From Mesorhizobium sp. (GTDB lineage: Bacteria > Pseudomonadota > Alphaproteobacteria > Rhizobiales > Rhizobiaceae): a DNA stretch of 64,000 nt. Positions 43,846 to 52,432 of the stretch are shown here, in pieces (the first letter of the stretch is position 1; each line of letters starts with the position of its first letter). Both the position numbers and the translations under genes were made by a program. Under the pieces are notes generated by a model. It searched no databases and was not told the origin of the DNA. It saw only the letters and a program-made list of their open reading frames with translations. The stretch covers positions 5,878-69,877 of the forward strand of contig SAJS01000013.1 of the NCBI GenBank assembly GCA_004017535.1. The letters run 5' to 3'.

Positions 43846-44688
43846 TCAGAGCCGTTCGTCGATCCAACCTTTAATGTCGGCCATGACGACCTCCTTGTCC
43901 CTGTCATTGAGGAGATCATGGAAATGGCCGTCATACAGCTTCAGCGTCCTATCGGCCGAGCCGACAGTGTCATAGAAGAGCTGGCTGCCGCTCGGTTTTG
44001 TCGCCTTGTCGGCGGTGCCGTGCAGAATGAGCACGGGCAGCGTCATTAGCGGAAACTCGTCCTTGAGCCTCTGATCGGCGCGAACCATCTCGGCAATCGT
44101 CTTGCTCGGCTGGGTTTCATGGGCGATGAGCGGATCGGCATTCATAGCCTCGACGATGGCCGGGTCGCGAGAAAAGTCCTCGTTCTTGAGATGCAGGATA
44201 TGCGCGTGCGGTGCGACGTGGCTGAGCCCCTTGAGCACCGCAAGGGCGAAGTCCGGTGCCGGCACCTGGAACGCGAAGCTCTCGCAGATCAGCCCTGCCA
44301 ACCCGGCTTGGTTTTCCAGCGCGTAGAGGCAGGCGACCACGCCGCCTGCACTATGCCCTAGCAGGAACACCGGCATGCCCGGCTCTCGCGCTTTGACAAT
44401 GTCGATGATGCCTGCGACATCGCTGACATAGTCGACGAACTTGTCGACATAGAAGCGCTCCCCATCCGACCTGCCGCGTCCGCGTAGGTCAACGGCATAG
44501 ACGGCCAGACCGTCGCCCACGAGTTCCTCGGCGGCCCAACCATAGTAGCCGCTGTGCGAATTGAAGCCGGGCACGACAACGACGACGCCGTTCGGCTTGG
44601 CGAATGGGCGCCATGACCGAAAGGCTATCTTCAAACCGCCGTCACCCTCGAAACGATCAATGACTGGGTTGAGGACTTGCTGGCTCAA
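43846..44688 (-). CDS. Alpha/beta hydrolase, monoacylglycerol-lipase-like (Hydrolase_4)
   Basis: 280 residues. VVVVPGFNSHSGYYGWAAEEL supplies the oxyanion region, GHSAGG the nucleophile Ser, LHGTADKATKPSGSQLFY the acid and GHFHDLLND the His, as in monoacylglycerol lipases and lysophospholipases. The TTG at 44688 is chosen because AGGAG lies 6-7 bp upstream; a longer in-frame TTG at 44712 has none. No signal peptide. The isochorismatase-like gene ends 48 bp upstream in the same direction. Confidence 0.88.
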   Translation of the reverse strand: MSQQVLNPVIDRFEGDGGLKIAFRSWRPFAKPNGVVVVVPGFNSHSGYYGWAAEELVGDGLAVYAVDLRGRGRSDGERFYVDKFVDYVSDVAGIIDIVKAREPGMPVFLLGHSAGGVVACLYALENQAGLAGLICESFAFQVPAPDFALAVLKGLSHVAPHAHILHLKNEDFSRDPAIVEAMNADPLIAHETQPSKTIAEMVRADQRLKDEFPLMTLPVLILHGTADKATKPSGSQLFYDTVGSADRTLKLYDGHFHDLLNDRDKEVVMADIKGWIDERL

Positions 44689-44736
44689 TTTCTTCTCCTG
44701 TCGAGCTGCCAAGCTGAGGCTTGCGGAGGTGTCGAC

Positions 44737-45345
44737 TCAATGTCCTTCGACGGCGAAGACGATTTCCGCGAAGCCGGGAACCGTCTTTTCGCGGAGCCAG
44801 TCGCGCTGCAGCTCGCAGGCGAACTGAACCCAACTTACGGGCACCGCCCCCGCCTGCATGATGCGTTCTAGCCCGGCCTGGTGTGCCTCCACAGAGGTGC
44901 CGCCGACGACATCCACCACGGCATAAACTTCGAAACCGTCGCGCAACGCATCGAGCGCGGGAAAGGCCAGGCATACCTCGGTCCAGAGAGCGGCCATAAC
45001 GAGCTTCTTTCGGCCAGCCGCCCTGACGGCATCGACAAAGTCCTTGTCTTCCCATGCATTGATCGTCGTGCGGTCGATCGGTTCAACGGTCGGCAAGATG
45101 TCGCGCAATTGGTGAATGAGGGGCTGGTTGCGCCCGGTATTGACGTTCACCGTCGTCAACACGACCGGCACATCATAGAGTTTGGCGGTCTTCGCGAGCG
45201 CTACGATGTTGGCGACGAGGGTCCGCCTGTCCATTGACGCTACGGACGCTACCTGGACCGGTTGATAGTCGATGATGACGACGGCGCAGTTGCTGGGCGT
45301 TAAGAGATGGTCCTGGACTGGATTGCGCGTGGGTCGACTTGCCAT
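44737..45345 (-). CDS. Isochorismatase-like cysteine hydrolase (YcaC type)
   Basis: 202 residues. The triad of the family is visible: Asp in VVIIDYQPVQ, Lys in GRKKLVMAAL and Cys in WTEVCLAFPAL. The YcaC group hydrolyses unidentified amides or related compounds and forms oligomers. GGGAGAGACC precedes the ATG. The gene lies between two alpha/beta hydrolase genes in one direction (gaps 41 and 48 bp), so they are probably cotranscribed. Confidence 0.9.
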   Translation of the reverse strand: MASRPTRNPVQDHLLTPSNCAVVIIDYQPVQVASVASMDRRTLVANIVALAKTAKLYDVPVVLTTVNVNTGRNQPLIHQLRDILPTVEPIDRTTINAWEDKDFVDAVRAAGRKKLVMAALWTEVCLAFPALDALRDGFEVYAVVDVVGGTSVEAHQAGLERIMQAGAVPVSWVQFACELQRDWLREKTVPGFAEIVFAVEGH

Positions 45346-45386
45346 GGGTCTCTCCCTTCAGGCATGCGGCTTGGTGGCCTGGACGG

Positions 45387-46301
45387 TTACTTGGCAAGGA
45401 AATCCGTGACGAGCTTGATCGTGGCGTCTGGATTCTCCTCCATGATCCAGTGCCCGGAACCAGGTATGATCCCGGCGGTCACATCGGTTGCCACGAAGCG
45501 CAGAAGATCCGCCTGACCCGCGCCGAAAGATTTCTCGGCACCTAGCGCCAGCACCGGCATGGCGACCTTGCCGCCCTTGGAGAGAAGTTCCTTGTTGTCG
45601 GCCGCGTCCTGGCTGAACGCGGCGAACTGCTCGAAGGCATCGTGCATGGCACGCGGTCGGGCGTACAGCTTCGAATAATGCTTGCGTGTCGCTTCATCGA
45701 TGGCCTTGGGGTTCGCCGACAGCTCGTTCCAGAAGCGGTCGAGATAGATGCGCTCGCGGCCCGCAACCAATCGCTCCATGTCGGGGCCCCGGAAGTTGAA
45801 GTGCCACAAGAGCGGCAAGCGGATGATGTTGTCCCAATCGCCGATACCAGGCAGGGGCGCATCGATAACGGCCCAGCGTGTGACGCGTTCGCGGTACTGG
45901 GCGACGAACGCGTAGCCCACCATGTTGCCGATGTCGTGGGTGACGAGATCGACCTTGTCGATTTTCAGATGGTCCAAGATGCCGGCAATATCGACCGCCT
46001 GGTTTTTCTTGGTGTAGCCGGTATCCGGATGAGCCGAGAGCCCCATGCCGCGCAGATCCGGCACGATCACGGTATGGTCTTTCATCAGCCTGGCAGCGAG
46101 CGGCGCCCACATATCGCCGCTGTCGCCAAAGCCATGCAGCAAGAGCACGGCGGGCCCCTTGCCACCAACGCGGACGTAAAGGCTGGTGCCATTGGTCTCG
46201 ATCGACCGCGCCTTGAATTCAGACGGAAACGGGACGACCCGAGCCGCCGCCGGCAAGGCAAGAACCATCAGGCCTAACGCAGCTATCACTATCTTGAGCA
46301 T
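45387..46301 (-). CDS. Exported alpha/beta hydrolase, epoxide-hydrolase-like
   Basis: 304 residues with a signal peptide (MLKIVIAALGLMVLALPAAA). The oxyanion segment LLHGFGDSGDMW is followed by a nucleophile elbow with Asp (VTHDIGNMVGY), the mark of epoxide hydrolases and haloalkane dehalogenases rather than esterases; the His is in GSGHWIMEENPD. The product should act in the periplasm on epoxides or related electrophiles. GGAGAA precedes the ATG. It is the first gene of the minus-strand hydrolase group, divergent from the histidine kinase gene. Confidence 0.9.
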   Translation of the reverse strand: MLKIVIAALGLMVLALPAAARVVPFPSEFKARSIETNGTSLYVRVGGKGPAVLLLHGFGDSGDMWAPLAARLMKDHTVIVPDLRGMGLSAHPDTGYTKKNQAVDIAGILDHLKIDKVDLVTHDIGNMVGYAFVAQYRERVTRWAVIDAPLPGIGDWDNIIRLPLLWHFNFRGPDMERLVAGRERIYLDRFWNELSANPKAIDEATRKHYSKLYARPRAMHDAFEQFAAFSQDAADNKELLSKGGKVAMPVLALGAEKSFGAGQADLLRFVATDVTAGIIPGSGHWIMEENPDATIKLVTDFLAK

Positions 46302-46328
46302 GTTGTTCTCCGGAAGCATTGAGCATGT

Positions 46329-46348
46329 GGGCCGAGGCGTCTCGGCCC
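46329..46348. promoter_or_regulatory. Dyad in the hydrolase/kinase divergent region
   Basis: GGGCCGAG (46329-46336), 4-nt centre, CTCGGCCC (46341-46348): a perfect 8-bp inverted repeat 28 bp upstream of the exported hydrolase start. It could be an operator for the adjacent response regulator or a leader hairpin. Confidence 0.4.
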
Positions 46349-46521
46349 GACGGACGATCTGACCGCCAGAACAATAGGTCTCCGTGCTCCCGTTGAATTG
46401 CCAGAATCTGACCTGGATTGAAGAAAGCAGGCCTTTTCTTGCGCTGCCGCCCGTGCACGATTTTTCGTTCCGCGCGAAAGCAGGAGTGATAAGGCTGCTT
46501 TCACACGGCCAAGGAAGCGTC

Positions 46522-48222
46522 ATGGATACAGGCAGGGGAACAACCGACGACCCGGGCGCGAAGCTGAAACTGCTCGAGCAAGAACTGGCCCGCTCGAGGA
46601 GTGACCTCGATGCCAGCCAGAAGGTTTCAGCCCGGCTCACTGAAGAGAACGAAACACTTCGTACCCATGCGGACCGGCGGCAGTGGGAGGCAGGCTTTCG
46701 ACTCGCCACCGACACGACACCCGGATTGATCTGGTTCGGCGGTGCGGACGGTTCGGTCGAGTTTCTGAACACCCAATGGTGCGCCTACACCGGGCTCACC
46801 ATGCAAGAGGGGCTAGGCTGGAACTGGATAAACGTTGTCCATCCGGAAGACCTCCCCGGCCTGGTGGAACATTGGGGCGAGATTATCAAATCGGCACGTC
46901 CGGACGAGCACGAAGCACGGATGCGCCGATCCGATGGCGCGTATCGATGGTTCTTGTTGCGCTGCGCGCCGCTGCTCGATGAGTCGGGCGCAGTGATCCG
47001 GTGGTATGGCACGAACACGGACATCGAAGAGCGCAAACGCGTCGAGCAGGCGCTCAGTGCTTCGGAAAACCTGTCGCGCGGCCAGGTCGAGGCACTCAAG
47101 AGCACGCTCGACGCGCTGGCGATGGAGCCAGCAGCCGACAAGTTGGTGGAACACGTGCTGCGCATCATCAGCGAGCAATTCGGTGCGCATAGCATCAGCG
47201 TCTGGCGACTTGATCCCGGGAGCGGAATGATAGGCATAGAGATGGCCTTCGAAGACGGCCGGGTCGTAACCAGCGCCGATCCGCGGTTCGCCGGCATGGA
47301 CAAATGGTTGCCGATGGAAGAGCGCTGGCCGTGGCCGGAGGTCTTTCGTACGAGCAAGCCCAGCCTCATCGAAGACATCCGCGCCGTTCCAGCCTTTGCT
47401 CTGCGCGATCGTCTGCTCCCGATGGGCATCATTACCGTGCTGCTGGTGCCAATGTTCGTTGCTGGCCGCCTTGAAGGCGCGATCGGTATTCGCTTCGTCG
47501 AGAAAAAGGTGTTCGGCGCCGAGGAGATGGACCTAGCCCAGGCACTGGCTAACCAAGTGATGCTGATGATCCAGTTCGCGCGCCTTTCGACTCAGACACG
47601 CGAAACGGCCGTAATCGCGGAGCGCAATCGCATCGCTCGCGACATACACGACACTCTTGCCCAAGGACTTACGGGTGTGATCGTGCAGTTGGAAGCTGCC
47701 GAGGATGCTAACCTGCGGGGCCTTTCAAGAGAAGCTGGAGAGCATCTGGACCGCGCCCGTCGCCTGGCTCGCGAAAGTCTCAACGAAGCCCGCCGTTCCG
47801 TGCACGCCCTGCGACCACAGGTGTTGGACGACAGTAATCTCAGCGGAGCGCTGGCCGAGCTGTTCACGAAGATGACGGAAGGAACCAGCCTGAAAATGGA
47901 GTTCGCGGTGCTTGGCGCACCGCGATCGCTGCCTCCGAATTCGGAAGAGAATCTGTTTCGTATCGGTCAGGAGATTCTGACCAACGCCTTGCGCCATGCG
48001 CAGGCGAAACTCTTTACCGCCAAGCTGATTTTCTTGCCGGGAGAAGTTTGCCTTGATCTGCATGATGACGGACGCGGCTTTGATCCCTCGAGCAAGAATG
48101 ATGGATACGGCTTGCTCGGAATCAGGGAGCGGGTCGAAAGAATAGGCGGTCAGCTGGTTGTTCAAAGCTCGCCCGCAAAGGGCACGGCCGTGCGCATCAC
48201 ATTGCCCTCGCAGGAGGCTTGA
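46522..48222 (+). CDS. Cytoplasmic PAS-GAF sensor histidine kinase, NarX/DegS class (HisKA_3)
   Basis: 566 residues without membrane segments. After a coiled-coil start (about 10-45) come a PAS domain (about 55-175), a GAF domain (about 195-350) and the transmitter: the phospho-acceptor His lies in RIARDIHDTLAQGL (about H376) and the ATP site includes LHDDGRGFDP and GYGLLGIRERVERIGG. AAGGAAG precedes the ATG at 46522; longer frames run into the intergenic region. Its stop codon precedes the response-regulator start by 5 bp. The cytosolic sensory part suggests an internal or diffusible signal. Confidence 0.92.
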   Translation: MDTGRGTTDDPGAKLKLLEQELARSRSDLDASQKVSARLTEENETLRTHADRRQWEAGFRLATDTTPGLIWFGGADGSVEFLNTQWCAYTGLTMQEGLGWNWINVVHPEDLPGLVEHWGEIIKSARPDEHEARMRRSDGAYRWFLLRCAPLLDESGAVIRWYGTNTDIEERKRVEQALSASENLSRGQVEALKSTLDALAMEPAADKLVEHVLRIISEQFGAHSISVWRLDPGSGMIGIEMAFEDGRVVTSADPRFAGMDKWLPMEERWPWPEVFRTSKPSLIEDIRAVPAFALRDRLLPMGIITVLLVPMFVAGRLEGAIGIRFVEKKVFGAEEMDLAQALANQVMLMIQFARLSTQTRETAVIAERNRIARDIHDTLAQGLTGVIVQLEAAEDANLRGLSREAGEHLDRARRLARESLNEARRSVHALRPQVLDDSNLSGALAELFTKMTEGTSLKMEFAVLGAPRSLPPNSEENLFRIGQEILTNALRHAQAKLFTAKLIFLPGEVCLDLHDDGRGFDPSSKNDGYGLLGIRERVERIGGQLVVQSSPAKGTAVRITLPSQEA

Positions 48223-48227
48223 ACGTC

Positions 48228-48875
48228 ATGAGCAATGCGGCCGAAACAACGCCAACCGCCAGGATCAAGGTTCTGATTGCCGACGACCACGTAACCGTGC
48301 GCGAAGGCTTGGCAGCAATCATCGGCCGTCAGCCGGACATGCTGGTCGTCGCAGAAGCCGCAACCGGCCGCGATGTCGTCGATTTCTGGCGGCAGCAGCG
48401 TCCCGATATCGTGCTGCTCGACCTGCGTATGCCGGTTCTCGACGGTGTTGCGGCCATGGGCGAAATCCGACAGCAGGACCCTTCGGCGCGCGTTGTGGTG
48501 TTGACCACCTTCGACACCGACCATGAAATTTCCCGGGCCATCAAGGCCGGTGCGCGCGGCTATCTGCTGAAGGACGCTCAGCGAGAAGATCTGCTCGACT
48601 GCATCCGGAAGGTTCACGCAGGTGAGATCTGCATCCCGTCACTGCTGGTGGCAAAGCTTGCGGCCGCCGTCAGCAGCGAAGAGCTCAGCGGCCGCGAGAT
48701 GCACGTGCTGACCCTGTTGGCGCAAGGCAAGGGCAACAAGGAGATCGGCCTCAGCCTGCACATCAGCGAAACGACCGTGAAGTCGCATTTGCGAAGCATC
48801 TTCAACAAGCTCAATGTTCTAAGCCGGACCGAAGCGATCGCGGTCGCCAGCCGGCGGGGTCTGGTTCAACTTTAG
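48228..48875 (+). CDS. NarL/FixJ-family response regulator
   Basis: 215 residues. The receiver domain (about 12-128) keeps the acidic pair in LIADDH, the phosphorylation site in VLLDLRMPVLDG (D65) and the Lys in LLKDAQRED; the LuxR-type HTH (about 150-210) reads LSGREMHVLTLLAQGKGNKE and ISETTVKSHL. AGGAGG at 48212-48217, inside the kinase gene end, is 10 bp before this ATG. It is the partner of the preceding kinase; the divergent hydrolase group is a plausible target. Confidence 0.94.
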   Translation: MSNAAETTPTARIKVLIADDHVTVREGLAAIIGRQPDMLVVAEAATGRDVVDFWRQQRPDIVLLDLRMPVLDGVAAMGEIRQQDPSARVVVLTTFDTDHEISRAIKAGARGYLLKDAQREDLLDCIRKVHAGEICIPSLLVAKLAAAVSSEELSGREMHVLTLLAQGKGNKEIGLSLHISETTVKSHLRSIFNKLNVLSRTEAIAVASRRGLVQL

Positions 48876-49062
48876 CAGGTCACTGGCTCGAGCACTTCTG
48901 TCGCCGCCCCGGCCGCGCTTGCTATCCTGGTTCGAAAGTATGAGCCGGCGCCGGCCCATTGGAAGGACCGGAAATTCCATCGCCTCACCAATTTCGCGAG
49001 ACCTTCACGAAGCGCATCATATCGGCGTTGCAGGAGCGATGTGCTGCCGTGAGGGACAACCA

Positions 49063-50034
49063 GTGACCAGTCAAACGACAGATCGTCTGGGCGAGCCGAC
49101 GCCGGGCTTCATGGCAGCGGCCGAGATAACGGTTTCGCATAGACAGATGCGATGCATGGCCGGCGTTCGTGTCGAGATCGCCCACCTGCATGGTCCGTGC
49201 CAGCATCCCGAAGACCTCCGGTCAAAACGGCCGCGCCTGACCGCTATTCTGGAGCAGGTCGGCGGCCCCGTGGAAATGCTGGTGACACCGCACTGCCCGG
49301 CACCGTCCATGCCGACCTCCGCGGAAGAGACCGTCAGACATTTGACGTTCGTCCCAGCCGGCATCCCTCTCTGGCAGGTTACCCGACGGTCCCACTACAT
49401 CCGCCGACTGATCATCGATTTTGATCTTGCTGAGTTGGCGGAACGTTTCGGCGAAGCGTTCGAATTTACATCGCGTCTAGCGCCGCGCGTGATGTTCCAG
49501 GACGACCGCCTCCTGGTTCTCGTCGAATTGCTGGCGGATGCCTGCCTCGGCACCCACCCGGATGATCGCCTCTATGGCGACAGCCTTGCTCTGGCGATAT
49601 CCCACAATCTGTTTGGCGTAAGGAGGCAGGAGGAGAAAAGGGGCGGACTTGCCCCCGCACAACTCCGGCGCGTGACGGTGCTGATGGAGCAGAGTCTACC
49701 GAAAGCCGTCTTTCTAAAAGACCTGGCCAAAATGGTCGGGCTTTCCGAGGCCTATTTTGCTCGCGCTTTCAAGACCTCCATGGGCGTCTCGCCGCATCGC
49801 TGGTACCTTGCCGCGAAGATACGAAAAGCACAAAGAGCACTCCTTGAAACGAGCGACACACTGGCTCAAGTAGCACTTGCCAACGGATTTGCCGACCAGA
49901 GCCATTTTACGCGTGCCTTCAGGACGATCACAGGATATTCACCCGGGGCTTGGCGCAGGAACCATCCGGCATTGGGATTCGTTTTGCCGCCGCTTAACGA
50001 TGCAGACGGCTTGCCTGATCGAAAGAACGCCTAA
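49063..50034 (+). CDS. AraC-family transcriptional regulator
   Basis: 323 residues from a GTG with GAGGG 7 bp upstream; an in-frame TTG at 48919 would add 48 residues of low similarity to the family. The C-terminal double HTH (about 215-310) is typical: FLKDLAKMVGLSEAYFARAF and the second element LAQVALANGFADQSHFTRAF, followed by GYSPGAWRR. The N-terminal part (about 1-200) is a divergent sensor region with no recognised ligand domain. It follows the two-component genes by about 190 bp; target unknown. Confidence 0.85.
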   Translation: MTSQTTDRLGEPTPGFMAAAEITVSHRQMRCMAGVRVEIAHLHGPCQHPEDLRSKRPRLTAILEQVGGPVEMLVTPHCPAPSMPTSAEETVRHLTFVPAGIPLWQVTRRSHYIRRLIIDFDLAELAERFGEAFEFTSRLAPRVMFQDDRLLVLVELLADACLGTHPDDRLYGDSLALAISHNLFGVRRQEEKRGGLAPAQLRRVTVLMEQSLPKAVFLKDLAKMVGLSEAYFARAFKTSMGVSPHRWYLAAKIRKAQRALLETSDTLAQVALANGFADQSHFTRAFRTITGYSPGAWRRNHPALGFVLPPLNDADGLPDRKNA

Positions 50035-50350
50035 GGACCCGGACATATCTATGCCCATGAGGCTCATGATCCGCCCTCGCGCCCCGTGTTTGGCTCCAAT
50101 GCCCGTGTGCCTGAGCATAACCGCGGTGTAGTCGCAGACGATGGAGGGGGTTTTTGCTCGCTCGCACAGGGCTTTCGAAAGCGCTGGCTCAAAATGCCAA
50201 AATCAACCCATATTCGCGCCGTAGAGCGGCCTGCGCCTATATGGCGCGAAACAGGTCCGGTCCTTCCGCCGCGCTGCCGGGTATCGACGCCTTTGCGGGT
50301 CGAGGCAGAGGCGGCGCGGAGCGTCGGATCGCAGACCTCGAGGAGTTTTC
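50035..50350. other. Intergenic region between the AraC and SIMPL genes
   Basis: A 316-bp stretch in which no gene, terminator, repeat or clear promoter was recognised. Short frames are present but none has a ribosome-binding site or a known product. Confidence 0.4.
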
Positions 50351-51061
50351 ATGACCAGACATCTTTTGCCTATCGCGCTCGCTGCCGCGGTCACATTCCC
50401 GGCTCTGGCGAGCGCCGCCGACACGCAGCCTCCGCCCCGCATCATCGTGTCCGGCGAAGGCGAAGCGACGGTGGCGCCCGACATGGCGATCCTTTCGCTG
50501 AGCGTCATGCGCGAGGCAAAGAGCGCGCGCGAGGCGCTCGACGCCAACAACGACGCCATGGCGGCGGTCATTGCGGCGATGAAATCCGCCGGCATTGCCG
50601 AGCGCGACCTGCAGACGGCGGGCATCCAGATCAACCCGCGCTACAACTATACCAACAAGGCCGACGGCAGCCAGGAGGCCGAGCTCGTCGCCTATCAGGT
50701 GACCAACACGCTGTCGGTGCGCGTGCGCGACGTCGACAAAACCGGCGAGATCCTCGACAAGGCGGTATCGCTCGGCGTCAATCAGGGCGGCGGCATCGCC
50801 TTCACCAATGACGATCCGAAGGCGACGATCACCGAGGCGCGCAAGAAGGCTGTCGCCGATGCGATGGCGAAGGCCAAGACGCTCGCCGAAGCGGCCGGCG
50901 TCAGCCTGGGCAAGGTGCTCGAGATCACCGACCAGAATATCGCGCCGGTGCCGATGCCGATGGCGGCCAAATCATTCGACGCGGCCCGTTCGGCCGTCCC
51001 GGTCCAGGCTGGCGAGAATTCCTACAACGTCCAGGTCACGGTCACCTTCGAGCTGAAGTAA
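50351..51061 (+). CDS. Exported SIMPL (DUF541) domain protein
   Basis: 236 residues with a signal peptide (MTRHLLPIALAAAVTFPALASA). The mature protein starts with RIIVSGEGEATVAPDMAILS, the standard opening of the SIMPL/DUF541 family, and ends NSYNVQVTVTFELK. Members are periplasmic or outer-membrane oligomers; the E. coli homologue YggE affects oxidative stress, and the exact role is unknown. GAGGAG precedes the ATG. A strong terminator follows. Confidence 0.93.
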   Translation: MTRHLLPIALAAAVTFPALASAADTQPPPRIIVSGEGEATVAPDMAILSLSVMREAKSAREALDANNDAMAAVIAAMKSAGIAERDLQTAGIQINPRYNYTNKADGSQEAELVAYQVTNTLSVRVRDVDKTGEILDKAVSLGVNQGGGIAFTNDDPKATITEARKKAVADAMAKAKTLAEAAGVSLGKVLEITDQNIAPVPMPMAAKSFDAARSAVPVQAGENSYNVQVTVTFELK

Positions 51062-51096
51062 CGATCGGCCGGCGCGCGCGGGCGCCGCCGGCACGC

Positions 51097-51133
51097 AAAA
51101 AGCCCCGGAGGATCATTTCCTCCGGGGCTTTTT
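51097..51133 (+). terminator. Rho-independent terminator after the SIMPL gene
   Basis: AAAAAGCCCCGGAGGA and TCCTCCGGGGCTTTTT pair perfectly around a short loop (51097-51133), ending in five Ts. The A tract on the other side would let it act for the convergent gene as well. Confidence 0.95.
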
Positions 51134-51191
51134 CGAGCCACGCCTCATCGTGAGGGCTCATAGGCGATCCTCACATATCGCCCTCTCAACC

Positions 51192-51548
51192 TCAGCGATA
51201 GATGATCGGGCAGCCGCGCTCGTTGGCGAACACCACCACGACGCGGTCGCCATACTGGCGGCCGACCACCTTCACGGTGCGGCGGCTGATGTCGACGATG
51301 CGGGCGCGATGCAGGCCCATGCGCTCGGCCTTGTCGAGGGCGCGCTCCGGCGAGCAGCCGCGCCAGTCGCGGTCACGGCGCCAGTCGCGGCGGTAGTAGC
51401 CGTCATCGTCGCCCGTATAGACGCCGAAGCGCGGATCCTGGTTGTTGCCGAAACCGAGATAGAGGCTGTCCGCATGCGCCGGAATCGCGGCAAGCGTGCC
51501 GAGCCCGACAAGCGCCGAAAGGGCAGCCGTCTTGATCGTGTTGAACAT
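51192..51548 (-). CDS. Small exported protein of a conserved Rhizobiales family
   Basis: 118 residues with a signal peptide (MFNTIKTAALSALVGLGTLA, cut after AHA). The mature part is rich in Arg, Asp and Tyr (YYRRDWRRDRDWRG) and ends with CSPERALDKAERMGLHRARI and VVVVFANERGCPIIYR, with two Cys likely to form a disulfide. Similar small exported proteins are common in Rhizobiales; the function is not known. AAGGAGAG precedes the ATG at 51548. Confidence 0.83.
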   Translation of the reverse strand: MFNTIKTAALSALVGLGTLAAIPAHADSLYLGFGNNQDPRFGVYTGDDDGYYRRDWRRDRDWRGCSPERALDKAERMGLHRARIVDISRRTVKVVGRQYGDRVVVVFANERGCPIIYR

Positions 51549-51788
51549 CGTCTTCTCTCCTTGTTGCGGGCTTTCGCCCCTAGAACCGATGATTGGAGAA
51601 TGCCTTTTTGTGTCTGAACTTTCCGCGAACCGCCCATTCATGTCCGGTTCATGTAAGCGCGAACCCGCCAGGGTGCGTCGCTCGTATTCAATAACGCCAC
51701 CCCCTCCGGCTCTAAGCGCGAAACCGCAGGATTCGTCGTTCCTCGTCAAAAGCTCGCGCTCGGCGTTCGTCGTCGCGGTGCGAACCGG

Positions 51789-52235
51789 TTACGGTTCGTC
51801 GTCCAGTATGTAATCGAAATAGTCGTCCGGCTCGGCCAGATCGGTTTCCTTGGCCTTCACCCGGCCCTGGATCGAAATGCCGGCTTCATGCACGGTCGCA
51901 GCACTTCCCGAAACAAGCCTGTGCCACCAATAGAGATCATGGCCCTCGGCGATCAGCCGGTAGGCGCAGGTCTTGGGCAGCCAGGTGATGGTGCGCACGT
52001 TCTGCGGCGTCAGCCCGACGCAGTCGGGCACCCTCGCCAGCCGGTTTGCATAGTCTGAGCAACGGCAGCTTTCGGCGTCGAACAGCCGGCAGCCAACGCT
52101 TGTCCAGAAGATCTCGCCCGTATCCTCGTCCTCGAGCTTCGACAGGCAGCATTTGCCGCAGCCATCGCATAGCGATTCCCATTCGGCGGGGGTCATCGCC
52201 TCGAGCGTCTTGGTTTTCCAGAATGGCGCGGTCAT
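51789..52235 (-). CDS. YcgN-family (UPF0260) cysteine cluster protein
   Basis: 148 residues. The cysteine pattern [14 protein letters not shown], then VGCRLFD and CRCSDY, then VPDCVGLTP and KTCAYRL, is the UPF0260 signature (a zinc- or iron-sulfur-binding CxxCxxCC type). The function of the family is unknown. The start at 52235 ([12 protein letters not shown]) fits family members; an in-frame ATG at 52271 adds twelve non-conserved residues. Confidence 0.92.
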   Translation of the reverse strand: MTAPFWKTKTLEAMTPAEWESLCDGCGKCCLSKLEDEDTGEIFWTSVGCRLFDAESCRCSDYANRLARVPDCVGLTPQNVRTITWLPKTCAYRLIAEGHDLYWWHRLVSGSAATVHEAGISIQGRVKAKETDLAEPDDYFDYILDDEP

Positions 52236-52432
52236 GTGGGTGGATTTGGCCCTCCGCGGCCTCTCGGTCAAGCGCTGCTGTCACAGTGACTAGGTATCAA
52301 CATTAGAAAGACACGAAATCGCCTTCAAAAGGCCGGCCGAACATCCTTGGCTGGCGTCAATGCCTTGTAACGGAACCAATTGCGGCTGATGAAAGTTTGG
52401 GCAGGGATGGGACCCCATTAGGAGAAAATGAT

